DNA of 64,000 nucleotides from Motacilla alba alba (taxonomy: Eukaryota > Chordata > Aves > Passeriformes > Motacillidae): positions 19,814,688 through 19,878,687 of the forward strand of contig NC_052027.1 of NCBI RefSeq assembly GCF_015832195.1. Reading direction: 5' to 3'. Positions within the stretch are counted from its first letter, which is position 1. Each line of letters starts with the position of its first letter. Made by a program: the position numbers and the translations under genes. Positions 36,869-64,000 of the stretch are shown here, piece by piece. The notes below the pieces were generated by a model that worked only from the letters and a program-made list of their open reading frames with translations, had not been told where the DNA came from and did not search any database.

Positions 36869-39800
36869 TATAATTTTTATCTAAGTCACGTAACTAAAGT
36901 TCACCAATATCAAACATTCCACAGTTTAAACTAGGGCCCAGGGTAATTTCCAAATGTACAAACAGGCTGCCTTTTCCTGCCCTCCTCTGTTTAGGAGGGA
37001 AACTTCACTGTCCAGTGCTTTCTACGCCACCTACTTCTGTGATTCACTGCTGGAGCAGGATTCCCCTTGGGAAACACTACTTTGAAAACACCTGATGTAT
37101 TTCCCCTCTGCTTTTACTGTGTTTCATGGAACAATAGCTTCTCTTATGTCAATCCTACTGCTTGATAAGTCACTGCATTGAAGGTGTGTTCACACTTGTA
37201 CCCAGCTCTCCCAGCCGTGCAGGTTGGTCAGCCACCTGGGCCAAGGACACAAAGCACTTCAGACCTTTCCTAAACAGCAACTGAAAGAGTCAGGATAAAA
37301 GGAGAATATTATGAAGCAGAGGGAGTGATTTCTGCCATCACTGCTGAGAATATGAAGCTGTGATTTGCTAAGTCAGATCATGGAGTGAGCACTAACAGGG
37401 ATCTGTGACCTTACAACTCAGCACTGCTTTTTAACTCACTCATAATTCTCACATTTTGCACTGCCACTGTAACTCTAAATCTAAAAATCTGACATAAGTG
37501 TGATCTGTACCTGTCTGCTTTCAGAAGCACATTCAGTAAAGCTGGAACTAAAATGAAATTGGTGTACCATGTTTTCTGCCTAAACTACATTCTGCTCTCC
37601 CAGCACCCCAAAGACAGCACTGAGCAAATTGTTAATAATTTAATGAAATCATTTGAGAGTGGTAGGAACTACTGTCTACGTCTTCAATTATCTCAATTCA
37701 TCAATCTCTTCCTGCTGAAGGAGGTGGAATCTCATACCAGAGACGCAACAAAAAAAAAATCACACAGGAGTCACATTTTTTGTAGTAGGAGAGGAATATG
37801 GAAACTGCAGCAATGGTGATGATAATCTGTGTAACAGAGATTCTTAGAGCCCAGTGTGTCAGTAATGCCTTATGAAAACAGCACACCCAGAACTAAGGAG
37901 TGAGGCACCAAAAAACCTCAGTAACAGCAACAAAACCCCCACAAAACACTCCAGCTGACCTTTAAACATCTCCAGTAGACCAATATTTCTACAACATTAT
38001 CAAAATAATCCTTCAGTTCAGCTGCTTATTTGGAATCCATTTCTGGCATTGCAAGGAGGATGTTTAGCCTTCGATGTTTGTGGACTTGCTGAAAATACTT
38101 CTTTGTTTAGCAATTTTATTAATTTTCCTTCCATGCGAGAACCAGCTGGCAGAGAGAATGCACCAGCTGGGGTCAGACGCTCAAGACAACAGAGTTCTTT
38201 TTTCTTCACAAGAGATCCTTAATTGTGCTAGAATCAAAGGCTATTTATTTCTATTGGCCAGTCTTAACCCAGCACGAAATGAAGTACTACTCTAGCAAAT
38301 GCACAAACCCCCAAATATCCACCAGGACATGGCCACAGCTTCAGATCCAAAGATGACCAGTGAGGCACGAGGAAAGAAAGTTTGGAAAGATAAAAACGCA
38401 TAGGAGCAGTGACAAAGCACTGAGGCCAAATCAGCTTTATTGGCTGTGTTTGGTGACTTGACCAAACTGAGTGTGGCAGGAAAGTTCAGGAGCTGGTAAA
38501 GGCTGGATCAGAATACTCAAACTCCAGGATTCTTAATATTCTTCTTAGGAGAGCTTTGACCCAGCTTCCACTAAAGACAAGCTAATTGGCTTCTACAGAA
38601 AAAGATAACTGAAGGCAGCCTCTTCGATTATTTTCACTCCAAAAAAATTTTTAAAAGCACTTTTGGTGAGTTAGTATTTCAAATAAGCTGAGCTTGTTCA
38701 ATGGCCTGGTGCCTTCTTAGCAACATTTTGGGAGACAAAGTTTCTTTGTTATCTTTGTACATTTTGAAAAATTATTCTTTTGGTGCCTCTTCTATTCATG
38801 ACTCACTCACAATAACACAAGTGACTCATGCTGTCAAATTACGAGCTATTACTTTGAAAATTTATTTTTTCCCCTTCCTTTTGGATAAAATATGGCAATT
38901 TTTACTATTTTGTTACTAAGGGCAGCTTCCTACTACTTAAGAGAGTCTCAGAACTTTATTGTCTAAGTAAAGCATATGCCACAGAAGACAAAAGCATCTC
39001 CCACCTCTTGTCTCTCTCACAGATAAATACAGGTGAAATAGAACATTTAAGACTAGTTCCAGAACTTCTGAGCTTGTTGATCAGTAAACTGAATTTCAAT
39101 CAGCAGATTTTAACTAGACAATACTGCTTTTATTTGATTTAAAGATGGTCCTTGTCAGCCATTAGCACATGCTGGCCTAAAATTAATTGTTAGGGCTGCC
39201 CTTGGCACAGGCAGCCTCAGGTTCTCCATTGCAGGGATTTCTGGTCTGACTCTCCAGTGCAGTTTTGTGGTGCTTTCCCATCCAAAGTGTGAAAGGATGT
39301 CCCTAGGTGGGAATTGGCTTGCTTGGAAATGAAATTTTAAAATTAACGAAAGGTGACGAAAGAGACCTTGGCGTATCCATGAGCACAACAGCTTGAAATA
39401 AATTTATTTATGCTAAATGCAAAAGTAAGGCCTGGGGTAAAGCTTTGAACTGAGCAGAATGGGAACAGCACTTTAAAACACAACATGGCAAGTAAGAAGC
39501 GAGAAGGGAAGCATGAATGACTGGGTGAATTACCAACATGTACACAACGTCTGCTCCATGGAAAACAGCAACTGCAGCTCCCAATCTGTTTGGGGCTTAT
39601 AGCAAAGCACTGAGAGGGAGACAGCACAGAGAGCACAGCACCACCGGGCTGAGCTGAGGGGTGAAGATGGTAGAAATGGCAGGAAATAATTTATTAATAC
39701 ACAGAGCTCTGGAGCAGGCCACCTGCAGAGGTGAACACAGCACCTGGGATAAAAACTGCTCTGGAGGTGGAGAGGACAAGAGGTGTGAGGGAAGATGTGG

Positions 39801-41871
39801 AAAGCAGCTTACTGCTGATACAGCTACAGCTCAGTGCCATGGTGAGAAATGGAAATCAAGGAGAAAAGTAAGTTTCCCGTTCTAGTTTTAATTTTGCAAG
39901 CTTCAGGAGAAGGTCCTGGGAAACTGTATGCCAAATTTACATAGAGAAGTTGTCTCATTGAAGTTAACAGAGGAAAAGTGAACCCAGCTTTATTCAAACT
40001 GAAAATAAAGCAGAGGTTTTTGAGTTTTGCCAATAAAACAAATAAAAATAGACTATTTAGTATCACCCAAAGACCTTATGTCAGATAGTCATCACTTGCT
40101 AAATGCCTTTTTTTCCAGCTTAGAAATGGATGCATTTCCTACGAGAGTACAGGGGCTGTGCTGTGGAGAACACAGGCTAGAGTTTAAGGCCAGCTATAAC
40201 CTTAAACTTGAAACTGGTACAAGGAAGAAACAGCTGAAAAGGAATGGTTTTAATCAAATCACCAAAAAAACACAGACTTTACACAGAATCATAAAGCAAA
40301 ATACATGAACAATACCTCTAGTTGCCTTACCAGAGAAAAAACATTTTAAAAAAGAGGAATTAACTGGAGAGCACATACCTTGCCTGTTAACCAAACACCA
40401 TCTGTCTCCAGGGCTGCTCCAAGGAGAGTTCCTTGGGGAGGATTGCTGCAATCCCTGGGACATGACGAGACACAGCCCAACACAGCTGTGTCTCTAACTG
40501 GGAAACTGGGATGGGGAAACTCCCCAGGCTTCCTAGGGAGCCCTGTGCTAAGAAATGGTCAGAGTATGTTCATGAATGACTGACATGTGGACATGAATGC
40601 CAAAATCAACAACCAAACACGAAAGATAAGAATGCCTTTATCTGCAAGGGCTAGCCAAGAGTGGACTGACACCTGGAGAACTTTAATCCTTCATCTAAAC
40701 TACAAAAGGCAGCTAACATGCTGCCAGGAAAACCTTCCCCTGAAGCAGCACACCATAATCCGGCTGCCCATCAGAAAGAGCTCTTTGCTGAAAAGGCGTG
40801 TGCAATGTTTCATTCACCATCTGCCTTGCCTTTTAAAGGGGGTAGATGGAGAAATAAAGATTAGTCTGTGTTTGGGATGTTGTGTTAGGGAGCAGATTGG
40901 CTTGAAGAGCAGTATGAACCTAGCCTTGCTAATCATAATCTAACTGAGTAATTCCTTGGGACATACCTGTTGATCAACTGTTGGCAGGCAGGGATTTTCT
41001 GGATGCAGAAGTCAGCCTGGCAAAGCTCAGACATTTCAACTCACATAAGGCCTGGACCTTGGAACAGACACACTTCCAGCAGCCCTTCTCCCTCTCAGGG
41101 CAGCAGTCAGGAACAAGCAGTAAGTGAACAGGGGGGAAAACCAGCATTAAATGCAAAACCCCAAATCTCACTTTATTAAATTAAAAAAAAAAAAAATTTC
41201 ATTGGCATCAATCTGCTCAGAGAAATTTGTATCCCCAAATGCCCCTGGCCCCAGGAATGGCCCCACAGGTCAGGTGAGCTCCTAGAGGCAAAAGCCTGGT
41301 TGTTGCTTGCAGGAGGTTGGCTCCTGAGTCATATCAGCTCCCTACTTAATTTTTTTTTTTCTTGCCAGGAGACTGCAAGTACTTGCCTAAAGAAACGAAA
41401 TAAACAGCCAGCATTTGCTGAAGTACTCCCACCACTTGGAGCAGTTTGTTTTTCAGAACATTCAGTGCCAGACTGCTGAATGGCAAAGAGAAACAACAGG
41501 AGAGCAAAATTTCTCCTTTAATCATTTCTGAAGAGCTTATCACTGTAGCACTGAGACATTCACAGCCCGTTGGCTTCTTCCTGAATGCAAGGGGAAAAAA
41601 AGATCACATTTTCCTTTAAAACCCAAATGAGCAAAATGGGAAGTTTGAACAAACCTGGAAAATTAAGAGCTGCTTCTACAATCATCACTGATTTCAGCAG
41701 GAACTGAAGATGCTTAGTGAAAACTGGGAGAAATCCCTGACAACAAATACTAGTTGAAAAAGTGTCAAAATATTTAAAAACATTACATTGTTAACAGAAG
41801 AGAAAATTAAGACTGGAAAATCGTGATTGCAAACACTGAGGGGCTGTAGGAAGTGAAGTTCAAACAACAGC
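36869..41871. other. Intergenic between CR1 and the NUP210 3' region
   Basis: No exon or recognisable repeat. Several minus-strand AATAAA motifs occur (plus-strand TTTATT, for example near 39.40, 39.69, 39.99 and 41.17 kb). Any of them could end a longer NUP210 transcript, but nothing else supports that. Confidence 0.4.
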
Positions 41872-42069
41872 CCAGTGCTAAATTCTAAACAGCGAAACCA
41901 CAGAAAATTCCATCAACAGCAACATAAAGGCATCTTTAAAAGCTTTATTAAATAATACAGATTTAAATAATATAGTCCAGTGCTAGACTCTGAACAGCCA
42001 TACCACAAGAAAATTCAAAACAAAGGAGTCTTAAAAAGCTTTAATACAGATTCAAATTATTATCTACAT
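41872..42069. repeat. Degenerate tandem duplication, period 105
   Basis: Copy 1 (41872 to about 41969) and copy 2 (41977 to about 42069) both start 'ccagtgcta'. They then share, with changes, 'ctaaacagcgaaaccaca' against 'ctgaacagccataccaca', followed by 'gaaaattc', 'aaaagctt' and 'aatacagatt'. Seen from NUP210 (minus strand), each copy contains a poly(A)-type hexamer at the matching place. Confidence 0.85.
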
Positions 42070-43206
42070 CCAAACTGACCTTTTTAAGTAGTACTAGCAC
42101 TTAAGGCACAATTTCTCCAAAACTAGCCAGTAAGTTAAACAAGACTCAGTACAATTACATGTAACAATCCTTTTGCTTATAACACTGTGAGAAACCAAAA
42201 CTCCATGCCATGCACTGGGTTTGCATTCCAGTACTCTATTTGCCTGCATAGTTCTGCATACAAAGTATTTTGCATGAAGTATTTTGTTATTTCACTTTCC
42301 TTATGGTCCTTAGGAAAGTTCAGACAGCCAGAATAGTATTCACAGTTAAAACTGGGATGCTTGTTATATGTAAACAAAACCCTTATCTGACAGCTGCAAA
42401 ACCCTGCTTACAAATAAAAGTGACTGGGATGTGATTCTATCATCAAAATAAAGGATTTCTACCAGAAGAAAGGTGCACTTAGAAGGCACATGCTTTCACA
42501 CTCACAGTTCAGGAAAGTGCTTACAGTACCAAGGAATACTGCAGTTGTACCCAAAGGAACTCACACTGAGTTCTGGGGTTGTTTTGTTGTTTTTGTTTTT
42601 TTTCCTTTTCTAATCATTGTTGCAAAAAAACTTCTAAATTATTCACAGTTGTTCCAGCATTCCTCATGCTAAACCAGCATACTGTGCTGGTGAATCCCAG
42701 TGTAAGGCTAAACATAGGAACATTTATCAGTGCAATACATTCCTGAGTTTCTGGAACACAAAATAAAAACCAGTTCTTCGAAATATACAATCCTTTAAAT
42801 TTTTGGCTCATATTCCATTTCTTTTTCTAATTTCCCTTTTCTTAAAAAAGTTCATTAGAAAGAAATATAATTTTTATAAAAAGTAAATAAAAAATTGTCA
42901 TCACTCTAACTAAGATATAACTTCTAGTTCCTTGAAGAGTGCAAGAAAGCCAGACTAGCATGAACACTGCTTTTTGTGCAGGCAGCAAAAAACAACAGAT
43001 AAAACAAGCTTTTGAGAATTGAAGCACTTAGATAAGAAGGTAAACTCAAAGAGTCCTAAATAGTAAAAAAAAATAAATAAATTAAGGACCTAGTTATATT
43101 CCAGAGCAAACCTGAATTACATCCCAACTGCTAAAGTTGCTGAGCTTGCTAAGGCACTGAGTTGTATATTTCTTTTTCTTTGTTGTGAGGAGGAGCCATG
43201 CTGCCT
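41930..43206 (-). other. NUP210: Probable NUP210 3' UTR
   Basis: AT-rich sequence following the stop codon, with no obvious splice acceptor leading to further coding sequence. The end is set by the poly(A) hexamers at 42040-42045 and 41944-41949. The true end could be further left. Confidence 0.45.
41944..41949 (-). other. NUP210: Candidate NUP210 poly(A) signal AATAAA
   Basis: Minus-strand AATAAA about 1.26 kb after the stop codon, and the first exact AATAAA I find downstream of it. A variant ATTAAA lies at 42040-42045 in the other copy of the tandem duplication, about 1.16 kb after the stop. A 3' UTR of this length is reasonable, but no transcript data are available here. Confidence 0.4.
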
Positions 43207-62883
<19,677 letters not shown>

Positions 62884-64000
62884 CTGCAAGAACAATGTCA
62901 GCAGTTACAGCAAAGAGGCACAGCACTGCCAGAGTCCTGTGTGTGCAGGGAGGATGTTAAAAGCAGGCAGCCAAAGCTCAGAGCACAGGCTGAAGGATGA
63001 GATGCCCACAAGATCCAGAGGGCTCAGTCAGTTGTCCTGCACAGGGAAGGGCATCCTCAGGGCTGGTCTGTTCTGCACCCCTGGCCAAGGCAGAGGACAA
63101 GGGCCCAGGACTACAGGATCAGTGAGAGATGTCTGACAAGCACAGAAAGGGTATTAACTCTGAGCCATAGCCTAAGTTCATACAGAATGATAAGGCAAAC
63201 AAAGTTTTCTAGCTCTAACTCATCTCTTCATGATTCTGCTTAGCAGGCCATCAAGAGAAAATCTTCTTTAAATGTACGTATATGAACACTGGACCAAATG
63301 CAGGTTTAATCACCCACTCATAACAACATTACCTCAGAAAAGGAAAAAGGTTTCTAGAGGAAGTCACTACCCTGTACCCATTTCACCTCATCAGTAGAAT
63401 TATTTCCTTGATGTAGAAAGGATGTCATCTTTCCCTAATGACACAGCAGGGTGTTCCACTTAAACATGGAACAACAATCAAGACATCTTAATATCCCATC
63501 TACTAAATTTTTGTTTGTGTTTTTGGCTGCAAGAAAGGAGAATGGGCAGGTCTGAAAGCAGAACAGAGCAGCCAATTGCTGATGGACTTGAAAAATGCAG
63601 CCAGGTCATCTCATTTAAAAAAAAAAAAAACAACTCATGAGCCCACAAAGTGCAGCAGGACTAGCATCTACAGCTACCAGAGTCCTCCCAAATTTAAACA
63701 CAGAGAACAGAACCTAAGAGAACTCTAATGTTCTCCAAATTCAAGGCAAAGTTTAGAGCATTTGCTTTACTAACTACTTCTAAAAGTAAGAAAGAATGTA
63801 ATATTGGTTTAAAAAGCAGAGCACAATGAACTACAAAATGACTGTAGAACATCAAGTATCCGTATCACAGCTCAATTTTTGAGAGAAAAAAACCAAAACA
63901 CAACCAAATATCTCAAATAACTTCAGCAGCAAAATAGCTGTGTCTCTGCAGTAATTCTCACTAAGCTGTAGTCAAATTCTTCAGGGGAAATGCACCTACA
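62884..64000 (-). other. NUP210: NUP210 intron, running to the window edge
   Basis: No exon that can be joined securely to exon a. A run of A lies at about 63617. A weak donor-like site near 63961 is discussed among the rejected items. Confidence 0.55.

Noticed and set aside
63962..64000. Possible further NUP210 exon ending in a GTGAGA donor, open in a phase that would fit exon a
   Set aside because: Only about 39 bases are in the window, the donor context is weak, and I could not match the residues to NUP210 with confidence.

Overview
The window is vertebrate nuclear DNA, and the sequence points to a bird, most likely a songbird. Its interspersed repeats are short, 5'-truncated CR1 (chicken repeat 1) tails in several subfamilies. 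I saw no SINE families of the mammalian kind. Coding exons are short, separated by introns with GT-AG borders, and the bases between genes are AT-rich apart from one CpG island. Nothing here is prokaryotic: there are no operons, ribosome binding sites or CRISPR arrays.

Right third (about 41.9-64.0 kb), minus strand: the 3' half of NUP210, the gene for nuclear pore membrane glycoprotein 210 (gp210/POM210). I could join 22 consecutive coding exons by reading splice sites and phases. They give 3,036 coding bases, 1,011 residues plus a stop, with every phase agreeing. They cover the C-terminal part of the lumenal domain, a BIG2-type Ig-like domain, the single membrane span and a short Ser/Pro-rich cytoplasmic tail. 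The 5' half of the gene lies beyond base 64,000. The introns hold five recognisable CR1 fragments. The 3' UTR region carries a degenerate tandem duplication that includes two poly(A) hexamers.

Left two thirds (about 1-41.9 kb): no protein-coding exon that I can support. This is intergenic DNA holding scattered CR1 fragments in both orientations, two long A-runs (one preceded by AATAAA), a compound AATT/TAA/ATC microsatellite, a perfect run of 109 CCT triplets, a polypyrimidine tract and two perfect hairpins.

Left edge (1 to about 970): a CpG island with GC boxes. In mammals the gene beyond the NUP210 3' end, in the same orientation, is IQSEC1, so this island may be an IQSEC1 promoter reading leftwards off the window. 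That is inference from gene order; no IQSEC1 coding exon is visible.

I found no previously undescribed system. The items most worth following are the CCT expansion, the AATAAA plus poly(A) retrocopy-like structure, the duplicated poly(A) region of NUP210, and the change at the mitotic Ser-Pro site in the NUP210 tail.
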